A stretch of 64,000 nucleotides of DNA from Sphingomonadales bacterium (GCA_025351405.1 JANXVZ010000033.1:1-64000); one strand, 5' to 3'; numbered from the stretch's first letter, positions 10,070 through 20,203 are shown. The notes: generated from the letters alone by a model not told the origin. Numbers and translations: made by a program.

Positions 10070-10840
10070 ATGGCGACGCTGTTCTGCATCCACGGCATGT
10101 GGGCGACACCTTCGACCTGGACCGGTCTTCGGGCGCGACTTGAGGCCGCGGGACACAGCGTCCACACGCCGACGCTGCCCTTTCACGAACGCGACCCGCT
10201 GCTGCCCCCCCTGGCGGAACTGGGGCTGGTGACGGTCGAGGACTATGCCCGTTTCCTGGTTGCCGAGATCGCCCGATTGCCCGAACCGCCGGTCATCATC
10301 GGCCATTCGATGGGCGGGATGCTGGCGCAGATCGTGGCGGCGCGCTGCGAACACAAAGGCCTGGTGTTGCTGTCGACCGCGGCCACCGCCTCGACGCCGG
10401 CCTTCGGGATCGGGCCGGTGCGCAGCCTGCTTGGCGTCGTCACAAACTGGAACTGGTGGAAGGAACCTACCCTCATCGATGCCGACCGCGCGCGCTGGGG
10501 CATCTACAACGGCGTTCCAGACGATGTGACGACGCGCGAAATCGCTGGGCTGGTCTGGGATTCCGGCCGCGTTCTTGCCGAAATGGTGGTGCCGACGCTG
10601 TCCACCACAGGCGCCACCAAGGTCGATCATGCGCGCTTGCTGCGGCCCGCGCTGGTCATTGTCGGCAGCGACGATCGCGTCACCCCCACCGGCATTTCGC
10701 GCGCCACGGCGCGCCGTGTCGGCGGCACGGTCGATTATCACGAGATCGCCGGCGCCGGGCATTGGCTGTTCTGGGGCGACACCGAACGCCGGGTCGGCGA
10801 CTATATCGAGGATTGGCTGACGCTTTTGCCGGCGGCGTGA
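10070..10840 (+). CDS. Alpha/beta hydrolase of unknown substrate
   Basis: 256-residue alpha/beta-hydrolase fold protein. The oxyanion region is FCIHGMWATPSTW near residue 5, the nucleophile elbow is GHSMGGMLAQ near residue 81, the acid is probably in VIVGSDDRVTPTG near 205, and the catalytic His is in IAGAGHWLFWGD near 230. There is no signal peptide, so it should be cytoplasmic. Its stop codon overlaps the queG start by one base (TGATG), which suggests translational coupling with queG, and maeB lies 16 bp upstream. The fold does not identify the substrate. Confidence 0.88.
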   Translation: MATLFCIHGMWATPSTWTGLRARLEAAGHSVHTPTLPFHERDPLLPPLAELGLVTVEDYARFLVAEIARLPEPPVIIGHSMGGMLAQIVAARCEHKGLVLLSTAATASTPAFGIGPVRSLLGVVTNWNWWKEPTLIDADRARWGIYNGVPDDVTTREIAGLVWDSGRVLAEMVVPTLSTTGATKVDHARLLRPALVIVGSDDRVTPTGISRATARRVGGTVDYHEIAGAGHWLFWGDTERRVGDYIEDWLTLLPAA

Positions 10841-11892
10841 TGGAAGCCGTGGCTCTGCGCGCCGGTCTCGAGACCGAAGCCAGGCGGCTTGGTTTCACCG
10901 CCTTCGGCATTGCGGCCGCCGATGCCGCGCCGCAAGCCGGCAATCGCCTGCGCCAATGGATCGCCGAGGGCCACCATGGCGATATGCTGTGGATGGCCGA
11001 TACCGTCGATCGCCGCGCCAGCCCGAGGGGGCTGTGGCCGGATGTCCAATCGATCATCATGCTGGGCACCAGCTATGCACCGGGGCTGGACCCCTTGCGC
11101 CACGCCGACCATCCGGAGGTGGGAGCCATATCGGTTTATGCGCTGGGCAGCGATTATCACGACACCATCAAGAAGCGCCTGAAGGCCTTGGCGCGCTGGC
11201 TGGTTGCGAATGCCGGCGGCGAACTGAAAGTCTTTGTCGATACCGCGCCGGTGATGGAAAAGCCGCTTGCCGCTGCCGCCGGGATCGGCTGGCAGGGCAA
11301 GCACAGCAACCTCGTCAGCCGCAGCGATGGCAGTTGGCTGCTCCTCGGCGCGCTGATGACGACACTGGCGATGCCGGTGGATGCGCCCCATGCAGACCGC
11401 TGCGGCAGTTGCACCCGCTGCCAGGCGGCCTGCCCGACCAACGCCTTCCCGGCACCCTATACCGTCGATGCGCGGCGCTGCATCTCGTACCTGACGATCG
11501 AGCACAAGGGGCCGATTCCGCATGAATTCCGCACCGCCATCGGCAACCGGATCTATGGCTGCGACGATTGCCTTGCCGTCTGCCCGTGGAATCGCTTTGC
11601 CAAGGCTGCGCGCGACCTCGCCTTCCAGCCCCGTGCCGAACTCACCACCGCGGCACTCGTCGACCTGCTGGCGCTCGATGACCGCGCGTTTCGGGAGGTG
11701 TTCGCCGGCTCGCCCATCAAACGCATCGGCCGCGACCGGCTGGTCCGCAACTGCCTGGTCGCCGCCGGCAATAGCGGCACTGAGGCGTTGCTGCCGGCGG
11801 TTGTCGCGCTTCTCGAGGATGCCGATCCCGCCGTCGCCGAAGCGGCCGCATGGGCGCAGGCGCAACTGCTTCGTCCGCAGGCAGGAGGTTAG
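10840..11892 (+). CDS. queG: Epoxyqueuosine reductase
   Basis: Last step of tRNA queuosine synthesis: reduction of epoxyqueuosine to queuosine in tRNA, using cobalamin and two [4Fe-4S] clusters. The 350-residue protein has CGSCTRCQAACPTNAF for the first cluster and YGCDDCLAVCPWN for the second. The N-terminal DUF1730-type region includes KVFVDTAPVMEKPLA and GWQGKHSNLVS. The C-terminus is helical and HEAT-like (LLPAVVALLEDADPAVAEAA). The ATG at 10840 overlaps the hydrolase stop. Its end overlaps the convergent penicillin-binding protein gene by 4 bases. Confidence 0.96.
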   Translation: MEAVALRAGLETEARRLGFTAFGIAAADAAPQAGNRLRQWIAEGHHGDMLWMADTVDRRASPRGLWPDVQSIIMLGTSYAPGLDPLRHADHPEVGAISVYALGSDYHDTIKKRLKALARWLVANAGGELKVFVDTAPVMEKPLAAAAGIGWQGKHSNLVSRSDGSWLLLGALMTTLAMPVDAPHADRCGSCTRCQAACPTNAFPAPYTVDARRCISYLTIEHKGPIPHEFRTAIGNRIYGCDDCLAVCPWNRFAKAARDLAFQPRAELTTAALVDLLALDDRAFREVFAGSPIKRIGRDRLVRNCLVAAGNSGTEALLPAVVALLEDADPAVAEAAAWAQAQLLRPQAGG

Positions 11893-13967
11893 CGCCGGGG
11901 CGGCGGTGCGTCCGACAAGGTCTTGTCCAGCCATTGGTCGTCAATCCGCGGGCCGCGCTCGCCGGCAGCACCACCACGCGCCACCGGATCGCGCGCCGGC
12001 GCCTCGGGTGCCGGTTCCTGCACCGCGTCGGGCACCGTCGTCTGCCCGGCATCGGGCGCCGGCGTCGCCTCGCTGCCATCGCCGGCGGTGATGCCATAAG
12101 CGGCGTCGTCGGGTTCGACGATCGGCGCATCGCCATTGTCGATGCTGGTAACCAGCGGTGCCGGCGGCGTGCCGCCGACGGCGCGTGCCATATAGGCAGC
12201 AAAGGCCCGGGCCGGCGCCCGCCCGCCCGCGAGGCCGGGAACGGCCTTGGCATCATCGCGGCCCATCCAGACCCCGGTGGTCAATTCGTTGGTGAAGCCG
12301 AGGAACCAGCCATCCTTGTTGGAGCTGGTAGTGCCGGTCTTGCCCGCCAGCGGCCGGCCGATCTGCGCCGCCTTGCCGGTGCCGGTCTCGACGGCTGCCT
12401 TCAGCAGATCGGTCATCTTTGCCGCAGTATCAGGCGCCGCAACGACCCGCGCCGGGTCGGACTCGCGCTGATACAGCACCCGGCCTGATGCGGTGGCGAT
12501 GCGGGTTATGGCGTACGGCCTTGCCTCCGTGCCGGCAGCAGCGACGGTGGCATAGGCCTGGGTCATCTCCATCAGGGTCACCACCGAGGAGCCAAGCGCC
12601 ATCGCGGGCCGGCGATCGACAGGTGTGGTGATGCCAAAGCGGCGCGCGACATTGGCGACGGTGTCAAAGCCGACCTTGTCCGCCAATTGCACGGCGACAG
12701 TGTTGATGGACAAGGCAAAGGCGTTGCGAACGCTGACCGGGCCCATGAAACGGCCATTGCTGTTGCGCGGGCTCCAGCCGTCGATGGTGACGGGCTCATC
12801 GGTGACAATGTCGTCGGGACCGACGCCGTCCTCGATCGCCGCCAGGTAGACGAACAGCTTGAATGACGATCCGGGTTGCCGGCGGGCCGCAACGGCGCGG
12901 TTGTAGTTCGACCGCACATAATCCCGCCCGCCGACCATCGCCTTGACAGCACCATCACGCGCCAGCGCCACAAGCGCACCCTGCGCCCCGACCGGCGTCT
13001 CGGCAGCAATTGCGGCTTCGGCTGCGGCTTGGCCTACGCGGTCGAGGGTGGTTGTCACTTGCAACGGCTCGACACTTTCGTCGGTAAGCTGTTCGACCTG
13101 GCTCAGCACCCAGTCGGTGAAGTACCGCACCCCGGCAGTGCGATCCTGCGCAACGAACCGCACTGCCGCCATGTCGGCGGCGGCACCCTCCGCCGGCGTG
13201 ACGGCGCCCGAATCGACCATGGTAGCGATGACGGTATTGGCGCGTGAGCGGGCGGCTTCGGCGTCGGCGGACGGGGCATAGCGCGACGGCGCCTTGACCA
13301 GCCCCGCGATAACCGCAGCCTCCTCCAGGCTCAGCGTCGTCGCGGAATGGCCAAAGAACTTGCGGCTGGCGGCATCGATGCCGTACGCGCCGCCGCCGAA
13401 ATAGACCCGGTTCAGATAAAGCTCGAGGATGGCATCCTTGGTGAACTTGCGCTCCAGCGCCAACGACAGCACGATCTCGCGCAGCTTGCGGCCAAAGGTC
13501 TTGTTCGACGTCAGAAAGACGTTGCGCGCAAGTTGCTGCGTGATCGTCGATGCGCCCTGGACGTTATGCCCGGCGCGCAGATTGGTCACAGCCGCGCGGG
13601 CGATGCCAAACGGATCGACGCCGGGGTGCATGCGGAATCGCCGGTCCTCGACCGCGATCATGGCGTTGGTCATGGTGCCTGGAATACGGGCATATGGCAG
13701 CCATTCGCCGTAACTCGGTCCCAGCGATACCAGGACGCTGTTGTCGGCCGCCTTGACCTCGACGGACTGGCCATTGGGCGAGCGCATCATCTCGTCGAAG
13801 CCCGGCAGCGTCGAATAGGCGATGCCGACGGCGACGATCAGCCCGATGATGCCGACGAGCGCGACAAGCAGCCCGGCCTTGAGGAGCCCGATCAGGAAAC
13901 GCAACACGGCACCTTTTCTTGGGGGTGGCCGGCGCACAGGTGCCGGGCGGGATGGGGAGCGTGCCAC
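11889..13967 (-). CDS. Class A penicillin-binding protein (PBP1A type)
   Basis: Bifunctional peptidoglycan synthase. A basic, Pro-rich cytoplasmic tail (RRPPPRK) precedes one transmembrane helix (LLKAGLLVALVGIIGLIVAV). The glycosyltransferase domain has VEDRRFRMHPGVDPFGIARA, GASTITQQLARNVFL and LELYLNRVYFGGGAYGID. The transpeptidase domain has SSFK (SxxK), SIN (SxN) and KTGT. The C-terminus is Pro/Ala/acidic low-complexity. The start is uncertain: there is no ATG at a sensible place, so GTG at 13967 (VARSPSRPAP) was taken; GTG at 13907, after AAGAAAAGG, is an alternative that would drop the basic tail. It follows moeB on the same strand by about 30 bp. Confidence 0.93.
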   Translation of the reverse strand: MARSPSRPAPVRRPPPRKGAVLRFLIGLLKAGLLVALVGIIGLIVAVGIAYSTLPGFDEMMRSPNGQSVEVKAADNSVLVSLGPSYGEWLPYARIPGTMTNAMIAVEDRRFRMHPGVDPFGIARAAVTNLRAGHNVQGASTITQQLARNVFLTSNKTFGRKLREIVLSLALERKFTKDAILELYLNRVYFGGGAYGIDAASRKFFGHSATTLSLEEAAVIAGLVKAPSRYAPSADAEAARSRANTVIATMVDSGAVTPAEGAAADMAAVRFVAQDRTAGVRYFTDWVLSQVEQLTDESVEPLQVTTTLDRVGQAAAEAAIAAETPVGAQGALVALARDGAVKAMVGGRDYVRSNYNRAVAARRQPGSSFKLFVYLAAIEDGVGPDDIVTDEPVTIDGWSPRNSNGRFMGPVSVRNAFALSINTVAVQLADKVGFDTVANVARRFGITTPVDRRPAMALGSSVVTLMEMTQAYATVAAAGTEARPYAITRIATASGRVLYQRESDPARVVAAPDTAAKMTDLLKAAVETGTGKAAQIGRPLAGKTGTTSSNKDGWFLGFTNELTTGVWMGRDDAKAVPGLAGGRAPARAFAAYMARAVGGTPPAPLVTSIDNGDAPIVEPDDAAYGITAGDGSEATPAPDAGQTTVPDAVQEPAPEAPARDPVARGGAAGERGPRIDDQWLDKTLSDAPPPRR

Positions 13968-13998
13968 TGCGGTGCCAGATAAGGCGCAATCGTCGCAG

Positions 13999-14763
13999 TC
14001 ACAAGCCGGAGTTGCCACAGCCGCTGCAACCCGGGTCCTTGCCGAGCCGGACGGTGCGGACACGGGCGCCAAGTGCATCGTAGAGCAGCAACCGACCGGC
14101 AAGGCTTTCGCCGAAACCGACAATCTCGCGTAGCACTTCCATCGCCATCATCGCACCGATGATGCCGGTCAAAGGCCCCAGCACCCCGGCCTCGGCGCAG
14201 CTCTGGCCCGGGCGGTCCTGGACATCGCCGACAAGGCAGCGATAGCAGGGCCGGTCGGGTTGATAGCCGCGAAAGGTGGCGAGCTGGCCATCGAACGACC
14301 CGACCGCACCCGAAACCAGCGGGATCTCCAAGGCTTGCGCGGCGTCGCCGGTTGCCAGCCGCGTGGCAAAGCTGTCGCAGCCATCGGCGATGACCGTATG
14401 ATCCGCCAGCAGCGACCGGGCGTTGCCGGCATCGAGCCGCTGCGCGATGGGGTGGACCACGACATGCGGGTTGAGCGCGTGAAGATGCCGGGCCGCAGCC
14501 TCGACCTTGGGTCGCGTCATGTCGCCAGTGGTGAACAGCACCTGCCGCTGCAGGTTCGACAGGGCAACCCGGTCGTCGTCGATGATGGTGATCCGCCCCA
14601 CCCCGGCACCGGCCAGATACTGCAGGCAAGGGCTGCCCAACCCGCCGGCGCCGACGACGGCGACATTGGCGGCGCGAATCAGCGCCTGCCCGCGGCCACC
14701 CACCTCGCGCAGCACAAGGTGGCGCGCATAGCGGTCGAGCTCATCGTCGGAAAGTTCGGTCAT
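13999..14763 (-). CDS. moeB: Molybdopterin-synthase adenylyltransferase / ThiF-MoeB family E1-like enzyme
   Basis: ATP-dependent enzyme that adenylates the C-terminal Gly of a small sulfur-carrier protein (MoaD, or ThiS-type). The 254-residue protein shows the Rossmann nucleotide motif [38 protein letters not shown], the conserved [15 protein letters not shown], and two zinc CxxC pairs (CYRC and CSGC). No rhodanese domain follows. Its ATG overlaps the dut stop by 4 bases (ATGA). The ThiF alternative cannot be excluded, since no carrier-protein gene is in the window. Confidence 0.92.
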   Translation of the reverse strand: MTELSDDELDRYARHLVLREVGGRGQALIRAANVAVVGAGGLGSPCLQYLAGAGVGRITIIDDDRVALSNLQRQVLFTTGDMTRPKVEAAARHLHALNPHVVVHPIAQRLDAGNARSLLADHTVIADGCDSFATRLATGDAAQALEIPLVSGAVGSFDGQLATFRGYQPDRPCYRCLVGDVQDRPGQSCAEAGVLGPLTGIIGAMMAMEVLREIVGFGESLAGRLLLYDALGARVRTVRLGKDPGCSGCGNSGL

Positions 14764-15212
14764 GCACCCGTCGAGCCAAAGCCCCCCGACCCCCGGTCGG
14801 TCGCATCAAGGCTGGCAACCGCAACCAGCCGCGCCCGCGTCACGGCTGCCGGCACCAGCTGGGCGATACGCATCCCCGGCTCGATGACGAACGGCCGCGA
14901 GCCGAGGTTGATCAGCAGCACCTTCAGTTCGCCGCGATAGTCACTGTCGATGGTGCCGGGTGCATTGGCAACGGTGACGCCGTTCTTTGCTGCCAACCCC
15001 GATCGTGGCCGGACCTGGACTTCGAAACCCGGCGGAATCGCCATGGCAATTCCGGTCGGCACGGCGCTGCGATCGCCGGGGGACAGAGTCATCGGTGCGG
15101 GGATGGCAGCCACCACATCCATTCCGGCGGCACCATCGGTCGCATAGGCGGGGAGCGGCAGGCCCTTGCCGTGCGGCAGGACATGAACGGCAATTTCGAT
15201 CTCAGAGGGCAT
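14760..15212 (-). CDS. dut: Deoxyuridine 5'-triphosphate nucleotidohydrolase (dUTPase)
   Basis: Hydrolyses dUTP to dUMP, which keeps uracil out of DNA and supplies thymidylate synthesis. The five trimeric dUTPase motifs are present in 150 residues: [48 protein letters not shown] with the catalytic Asp, and the Gly-rich C-terminal arm [11 protein letters not shown]. It overlaps coaBC upstream by 11 bases and moeB downstream by 4, so translation is probably coupled. The coaBC-dut adjacency is common in alphaproteobacteria. Confidence 0.97.
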   Translation of the reverse strand: MPSEIEIAVHVLPHGKGLPLPAYATDGAAGMDVVAAIPAPMTLSPGDRSAVPTGIAMAIPPGFEVQVRPRSGLAAKNGVTVANAPGTIDSDYRGELKVLLINLGSRPFVIEPGMRIAQLVPAAVTRARLVAVASLDATDRGSGGFGSTGA

Positions 15213-16386
15213 CGATTATCCTTGCAACGAGCCGCGCCGCGACATCGGCCTTGGCCATGGCACCCCAATGTTCGGCGCCATCGGCGGTGACGAGATGGAC
15301 GTCGGTGGCATCGGCCCCGAAAATGCCTTCGGAAACGTCGTTGGCGACAATCCAGTCGGCACCCTTTCGCAGGCGCTTGGCAGTGGCGGCGGCGATCAGG
15401 TCACCGGTTTCGGCGGCAAAGCCCACCACCAGCTGCGGGCGGCGGCGGCCGTGCGCCAGGCCGTGGAGAATGTCGGGGTTTTCGACAAGGTGGATCGGGG
15501 CTGGTGTCTCGCCAGCCACTTTCTTGCGTTTGGTGGCCGCGACATCGGCACGCCAGTCCGCCACCGCTGCCACCATCACCGCAACATCGGCTGGCAGGGC
15601 CGCCTCAACCGCCGCTGCCATGTCGAGCGCGGTGACAACATCGACCCGGGTTACCCCGGCGGGGGTCGCCAAGCCGACCGGACCTGCCACCAGCGTTACC
15701 CGGGCACCCTCGGCCGCCAGCGCTGCGGCGATGGCAAACCCCTGCTTGCCCGATGAGCGATTGCCGAGATAGCGCACCGGATCGAGCGGTTCATGCGTCG
15801 GCCCGGCGGTGACCAGCGCATGCTTGCCCGCCAGCTGATGAGATTTGGGCGCCAGCGCCGCGACAATCGCGCCGACGATCGCCGGGACCTGCGGCAACCG
15901 CCCCGGGCCGAACTCACCGCACGCCATCTCGCCTTCGTCGGGGCTCATCACCGTCACGCCATCGTCGCGCAGCATCGCGACGTTGCGCTGCGTCGCCGCG
16001 TGCAGCCACATCCGCACGTTCATCGCCGGCACCATCAGCACCGGCGTATCGGTTGCCAGCAGCAATGTCGCGGCAAGGTCGTCGGCCATACCCGCCGCCG
16101 CCCGCGCCATCAGGTCCGCCGTCGCCGGGCAGACGACCACCAGGTCGGCCGAACGGCTCAGCGCGATGTGACCCATACTGGCTTCGTCCTCCAGGTCCCA
16201 CAACGACGTCCGGACCTTGGCCTCCGCCAGTGCGCCAAGGCTGAGCGGTGTCACGAAGCGCGCACCGCCCTCCGTCAGCACCGGCGTGACGCGCGCGCCG
16301 GCCCGGCGCAGTTCGCGCACCAGTTCAAGCGATTTGTACGCAGCGATGCCGCCGCCAACGATCAGGAGGATGGTCTTGCCTTGCAT
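15202..16386 (-). CDS. coaBC: Bifunctional phosphopantothenoylcysteine decarboxylase / phosphopantothenate-cysteine ligase
   Basis: Carries out two steps of coenzyme A synthesis. The N-terminal flavin-dependent decarboxylase half has [16 protein letters not shown], the catalytic His in [12 protein letters not shown], the substrate clamp PAMNVRMW and the active Cys in [14 protein letters not shown]. The C-terminal CTP-dependent ligase starts near residue 190 ([27 protein letters not shown]). The length of 394 is typical. The ATG at 16386 is preceded by a strong purine run (GGGGGAGAGG). It is followed by overlapping dut and lies in the ubiE-ubiB-coaBC-dut series. Confidence 0.97.
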   Translation of the reverse strand: MQGKTILLIVGGGIAAYKSLELVRELRRAGARVTPVLTEGGARFVTPLSLGALAEAKVRTSLWDLEDEASMGHIALSRSADLVVVCPATADLMARAAAGMADDLAATLLLATDTPVLMVPAMNVRMWLHAATQRNVAMLRDDGVTVMSPDEGEMACGEFGPGRLPQVPAIVGAIVAALAPKSHQLAGKHALVTAGPTHEPLDPVRYLGNRSSGKQGFAIAAALAAEGARVTLVAGPVGLATPAGVTRVDVVTALDMAAAVEAALPADVAVMVAAVADWRADVAATKRKKVAGETPAPIHLVENPDILHGLAHGRRRPQLVVGFAAETGDLIAAATAKRLRKGADWIVANDVSEGIFGADATDVHLVTADGAEHWGAMAKADVAARLVARIIDAL

Positions 16387-16438
16387 CCTCTCCCCCTTAG
16401 CCGGGGTTACGGCTGCTTGGAATAGAGCGCCTTGCGCA

Positions 16439-17974
16439 TCAGCCGAACCAGAATACCAGCGTCGCCCCCACCCCGGCCATCAGCGGCAGCCACCAGCCGC
16501 TCCAGCCTGCACGGCGTACCGGCAGCGGTGCCAGGGGTGGCAACGGTGGCGCGGCGCCCTCGATCGGCACCCGGTCGATAAGCTGGCGCAGCACGCGCGG
16601 CAGTTCGGCCAGCGCCTTGAGGTTGAGCATCAGGCCATCGGCAATGCGCGCTTCCGGGCCCAGCTCGTCGCGCACCCAATCGCGCACATAGGGCTCGGCA
16701 ACCTCCCACATGTTGACATGCGGATCGAGCGTCAGCGCCACGCCTTCGACCATCACCATGGTCTTTTGCAACAGCAACAGGTGCGGCTGCACCGCCATGT
16801 CGAAGCTGCGGGTGATGGCGAACAGGCCGTCGAGCAGTTGCGTGATATTCACATCCTTGGCGCGCTTGCCGCGGATCGGCTCGCCGACGGCGCGCAAGGC
16901 CGTGGCAAAGGCGCTGACATTGTGATGCCCGGGCACATAGCCTGCCTCGAAATGAATTTCGGCGACGCGTTTGTAGTTGCCGGTGACCAGGCCGTATAAA
17001 ATCTCGGCCAGATACATCCGCGCGCGGCGATTGATCCGGCCCATGATGCCGAAATCGATGACACCAAGCCGCGCCTCATGGCCATCGCGCGGCGGAATGA
17101 CGAACAGATTGCCCTGGTGGAGATCGGCGTGGAAGAACCCCTGTGCGATCGCCTGGGCGAGGAAGCCATTGACCAGCACGACCGCCAGCTTGCGCCGGTC
17201 GAAATCGAGCGCCGCCAACGCTTCGCTGTCGTTCATCTTGATGCCGTCGATCCAGTCGATGACCAGCGTCCGGCGTGACGAGCGCGCCCAGTCGATGCCG
17301 GGGACGATGAAATCCGGCTCGCCCTCGAGCGTTTCCGCCAGTTCCGACGCCGATGCCGCCTCACGCCGCAAATCCAGTTCGGCATCGGTCCAGCCCTTGA
17401 AGGTGGCGATGACGGCGCGTGGCCGCAGCCGGGCAAATTCACCCCCCAGGGTCTCGATATAGCCGGCGCCCCATTCATAGGTTTCGATGTCGCGGGCCAG
17501 CTTCTCCTCGATACCCGGGCGCAGCATCTTGATGGCGACCTGGCGGCCTTCGGTGGTAAGGCCGCGATGCACCTGCGCCATCGAGGCAGCACCGACCGCG
17601 ACGGGGTCGATGGACTGGAACCGATCCTGCCAGCGCCCTCCCAGTCCGGCATTGAGGCTGTCCTCCAAAGCGCTGAACGGCAGCGGCGGCAGCGAATCCT
17701 GCAGGCGGACAAGGTCCATCGCGGCCTCCGGTCCGATGAGATCGGGGCGCGTTGCCAACGCCTGGCCAAGCTTGATCGCGGCGGGACCGACCGCACCGAG
17801 ACCAGCGGCGAAATCCGGCGTTTCCGGCGCGCCGGTGCCGATCCGCGACACCCGCGCAATGATGCGAAGCGCACGCGGAGCCCGGACACTCTCGAAAGGA
17901 CGCAGTGCGCCATGCCGGGCCAGACGGCGGCCCCAGACAAGCATCCGCCAGATGTGAACAACAGTCGCGGTCAT
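16439..17974 (-). CDS. ubiB: Ubiquinone biosynthesis kinase-like ATPase UbiB
   Basis: Atypical ABC1/ADCK-type kinase-like protein needed for aerobic ubiquinone synthesis; it probably acts as an ATPase in the membrane-associated Ubi complex. The 511-residue protein has the KxGQ motif (AAIKLGQALATRPD), the Ala-rich nucleotide loop (AVGAASMAQVHRG), VAIKMLRPG with the conserved Lys, the catalytic-loop equivalent FFHADLHQGNLF and metal-binding VIDFGIMG. The C-terminus ends with a hydrophobic segment (WWLPLMAGVGATLVFWF) as membrane anchor. The ATG at 17974 (MTATVVHIW) was chosen; it lies 7 bases after the ubiE stop. A longer upstream start would overlap ubiE. Confidence 0.95.
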   Translation of the reverse strand: MTATVVHIWRMLVWGRRLARHGALRPFESVRAPRALRIIARVSRIGTGAPETPDFAAGLGAVGPAAIKLGQALATRPDLIGPEAAMDLVRLQDSLPPLPFSALEDSLNAGLGGRWQDRFQSIDPVAVGAASMAQVHRGLTTEGRQVAIKMLRPGIEEKLARDIETYEWGAGYIETLGGEFARLRPRAVIATFKGWTDAELDLRREAASASELAETLEGEPDFIVPGIDWARSSRRTLVIDWIDGIKMNDSEALAALDFDRRKLAVVLVNGFLAQAIAQGFFHADLHQGNLFVIPPRDGHEARLGVIDFGIMGRINRRARMYLAEILYGLVTGNYKRVAEIHFEAGYVPGHHNVSAFATALRAVGEPIRGKRAKDVNITQLLDGLFAITRSFDMAVQPHLLLLQKTMVMVEGVALTLDPHVNMWEVAEPYVRDWVRDELGPEARIADGLMLNLKALAELPRVLRQLIDRVPIEGAAPPLPPLAPLPVRRAGWSGWWLPLMAGVGATLVFWFG

Positions 17975-17981
17975 GAAGCGA

Positions 17982-18716
17982 TCAGATCTTCCAGCCGCTG
18001 TGGATGGCAACCAGCCCGCCCAGGATGGCGCGCGACTTGACCCGGGTGAAGCCTGCTGCCTCGATCATCTGCGAAAACGCCGCCATTTTGGGGAAACGCC
18101 GGATCGATTCGATGAGGTAGCGATAGCTTTCGGCATCGCCGGCGATGGCCTTGCCGATGCGGGGAACGATCTTTTCCGAATAGGCATCGTAGATCTGCCC
18201 GAACCCCGGCCACTCGGTCGTCGAAAATTCGAGGCAGAAGAACCGCCCGCCAAAGCCGAGCACGCGATGGGCCTCCTTCAGCGCCGCCGGGATATCGGTG
18301 ACGTTGCGGATGCCGAACGCGATCGTATAGGCATCGAAGCTGCGGTCGGGGAATGACAGCGTCTCGGCATTCTCCTCGCGCCAGACAAGGCTGGTCAGCC
18401 CGCGCTTGGCGGCGCGTTCGATGCCGACGTCGAGCATGGCGGGGTTGATGTCGGCGACCGTCACATCGGCGCCTTTTTCGGCCATGCGGAAAGCGATATC
18501 GCCGGTGCCGCCGGCCATGTCGAGGATGCGCTCGCCGGCACGGGGTTTGACGCCGCGAACGAAATCATCCTTCCACAGCCGGTGCATCCCCGCCGACATC
18601 AGGTCGTTCATTATGTCGTAGCGCCGCGCCACCGAGGCAAACACCTCGCCGACACGTCGGGTCTTTTCGGCAGGCGCCACGTCCTCATAGCCGAAGCTGA
18701 CGGTATCGTTGGTCAC
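17982..18716 (-). CDS. ubiE: Demethylmenaquinone/ubiquinone C-methyltransferase UbiE
   Basis: SAM-dependent C-methyltransferase of ubiquinone synthesis, 244 residues. The family signatures are [20 protein letters not shown] near residue 27, motif [29 protein letters not shown], and [20 protein letters not shown]. The start is a GTG at 18716 with AAGGAG about 10 bases upstream. It is first of the ubiE-ubiB pair and is divergent from mutM, 135 bp away, an arrangement seen across alphaproteobacteria. Confidence 0.97.
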   Translation of the reverse strand: MTNDTVSFGYEDVAPAEKTRRVGEVFASVARRYDIMNDLMSAGMHRLWKDDFVRGVKPRAGERILDMAGGTGDIAFRMAEKGADVTVADINPAMLDVGIERAAKRGLTSLVWREENAETLSFPDRSFDAYTIAFGIRNVTDIPAALKEAHRVLGFGGRFFCLEFSTTEWPGFGQIYDAYSEKIVPRIGKAIAGDAESYRYLIESIRRFPKMAAFSQMIEAAGFTRVKSRAILGGLVAIHSGWKI

Positions 18717-18851
18717 AGGCGGCAGCGCTCCTTTGTCGCCGCACCCCTAGCTTGGCCTTGGCGCAACGGCAAACGCGCCATATGTCGCTAGCTATGGCTT
18801 GCAGCGTCGCCGGCAGCATCTAGCGCCCTTTCCATTGCATGCGGAGACCCG

Positions 18852-19667
18852 ATGCCCGAACTTCCAGAAGTCGAAACGGTCATGCGCGGGCTCACCCCGG
18901 CCTGGGTCGGGCAACGGTTCACCCGCGTCATCCTCAACCGGCAGGATCTGCGGCGGCCGTTTCCGCAGGATCTTGGCCAGCGCCTGACCGGGGCGACCGT
19001 CACCGCCTGCCGTCGCCGCGCCAAATACGGCCTGGTCGATACCGATCGCGGCGACACGCTGATCCTGCACCTCGGCATGTCGGGGCGAATGCGGCTCGAT
19101 CCGGCGGCGCTGCAAAAACACGACCATGTGGTGTTCGAGACGGGCAATGGCCGCGTCGTGGCGTTCAACGATGCGCGGCGCTTCGGTTCGCTCGATCTTG
19201 TCGCGACAGTCGCGGCGGCGGACCATCCCTTGCTCGCCGGCCTTGGCCCCGAACCCCTGGGGCCGGGCTTTGGCCTGCCACTTCTGCAGCGTGGCTTTGC
19301 CGGGCGGGTGGCGCCGGCCAAGGCGTTGCTGCTCGACCAGCGCATGGTCGCCGGCCTGGGCAACATATACGTCTGCGAAGCGCTTTTCCGCAGCGGCATC
19401 CACCCGGCGCGCGCCGGCGGCGATGTGGCGAGGTCGCAGTTGAAGGCGCTCGCGGCAGCGGTGCCGGCGGTGCTCGAGGAAGCCATCCAGGCCGGGGGTT
19501 CGTCGTTGCGCGACCATGCGGCTCCCGATGGCACGCTCGGTTATTTCCAGAAGGGTTTCCAGGTTTACGGCCAGGAGGGCGAACCATGCCAGACCTGTGG
19601 CAGCGCGGTCGAGCGAATCACCCAATCGGGGCGGTCCAGCTTCTTTTGCCCCCGGTGCCAGAGATGA
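18852..19667 (+). CDS. mutM: Formamidopyrimidine-DNA glycosylase (Fpg/MutM)
   Basis: Bifunctional glycosylase and AP lyase that removes 8-oxoguanine and formamidopyrimidines. The mature N-terminus PELPEVETV supplies the catalytic Pro and Glu. A Lys in RRRAKYGL, the helix-two-turn-helix (LLLDQRMVAGLGNIYVCEAL) and the C-terminal zinc finger (CQTCG ... CPRCQR) are all present. The 271-residue length is normal. It is divergent from ubiE, and rpsT follows downstream behind its own promoter. Confidence 0.97.
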   Translation: MPELPEVETVMRGLTPAWVGQRFTRVILNRQDLRRPFPQDLGQRLTGATVTACRRRAKYGLVDTDRGDTLILHLGMSGRMRLDPAALQKHDHVVFETGNGRVVAFNDARRFGSLDLVATVAAADHPLLAGLGPEPLGPGFGLPLLQRGFAGRVAPAKALLLDQRMVAGLGNIYVCEALFRSGIHPARAGGDVARSQLKALAAAVPAVLEEAIQAGGSSLRDHAAPDGTLGYFQKGFQVYGQEGEPCQTCGSAVERITQSGRSSFFCPRCQR

Positions 19668-19716
19668 TCGCGGCACGCCGCTGCCCGCCCCTGTGCGGGT
19701 CAAATTCATCAATATC

Positions 19717-19745
19717 TTGACCGGAACCCCCGACACGCTTATGCG
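19717..19745 (+). promoter_or_regulatory. Predicted sigma-70-type promoter of rpsT
   Basis: TTGACC at 19717-19722 and TATGCG at 19740-19745 are separated by 17 bases. The pair lies about 90 bases upstream of the rpsT start and downstream of mutM. The -35 box matches consensus in five of six positions; the -10 box is weaker. The call is from sequence only. Confidence 0.5.
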
Positions 19746-19834
19746 GCACGGCTTCCGATGCGGGTAACCCTTGCATCGATACCGGTCATGTGCCGGGACA
19801 CCGGCAACATTCTGACGAGAGTTCAAGGACAACC

Positions 19835-20113
19835 ATGGCCAATACGCCCCAGGCTGAAAAGCGCATCCGCCGCAACGATCGCCGTGCTGCGATCAACAAG
19901 GCGCGGGTCAGCCGCATCCGCACCTTCGTCAAGAAGACCGAGTCGACCCTCGCTGCAGGCGACGCCGAAGCTGCTGCCAAGGCCTTGCTCGCCGCCCAGC
20001 CCGAAATGATGCGCGGCGTTGCCAAGGGCGTTTTCCACAAGAACACGATCTCGCGCAAGATTTCGCGCCTCGCCAAGCGTGTCAAAGCCCTCGCGGCTGC
20101 AGCGACCGCCTGA
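19835..20113 (+). CDS. rpsT: 30S ribosomal protein S20
   Basis: Small-subunit protein that binds the 5' domain of 16S rRNA. The 92-residue protein is Lys/Arg/Ala-rich and matches the family throughout: [51 protein letters not shown]. The ATG at 19835 follows AAGGA with a normal gap, so the upstream in-frame ATG at 19790 is not used. A strong terminator follows at 20171. The rpsT-dnaA order is typical of alphaproteobacteria. Confidence 0.98.
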   Translation: MANTPQAEKRIRRNDRRAAINKARVSRIRTFVKKTESTLAAGDAEAAAKALLAAQPEMMRGVAKGVFHKNTISRKISRLAKRVKALAAAATA

Positions 20114-20170
20114 CGCGACCGCGGCTGCCGGCAATCGGCCGCCGGAATTAACCGATTTGAATGATATCGA

Positions 20171-20203
20171 ACCGCCGGGGCCCTGCCTCGGCGGTTTCTT
20201 TTG
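20171..20203 (+). terminator. Intrinsic terminator of rpsT
   Basis: Ten-base stem ACCGCCGGGG (20171-20180) pairs with CCTCGGCGGT (20186-20195) with one G-T wobble, around a five-base loop. A T-rich run (TTTCTTTT) follows directly. It ends the rpsT transcript and separates it from the dnaA leader. Confidence 0.88.

Noticed and set aside
5059..10167. Very long open frame on the minus strand (about 1700 codons) covering maeB and mutS
   Set aside because: Only the part from 7680 down is MutS. The upstream portion is antisense to maeB, with no domain signal; GC-rich codon use keeps the opposite frame open.
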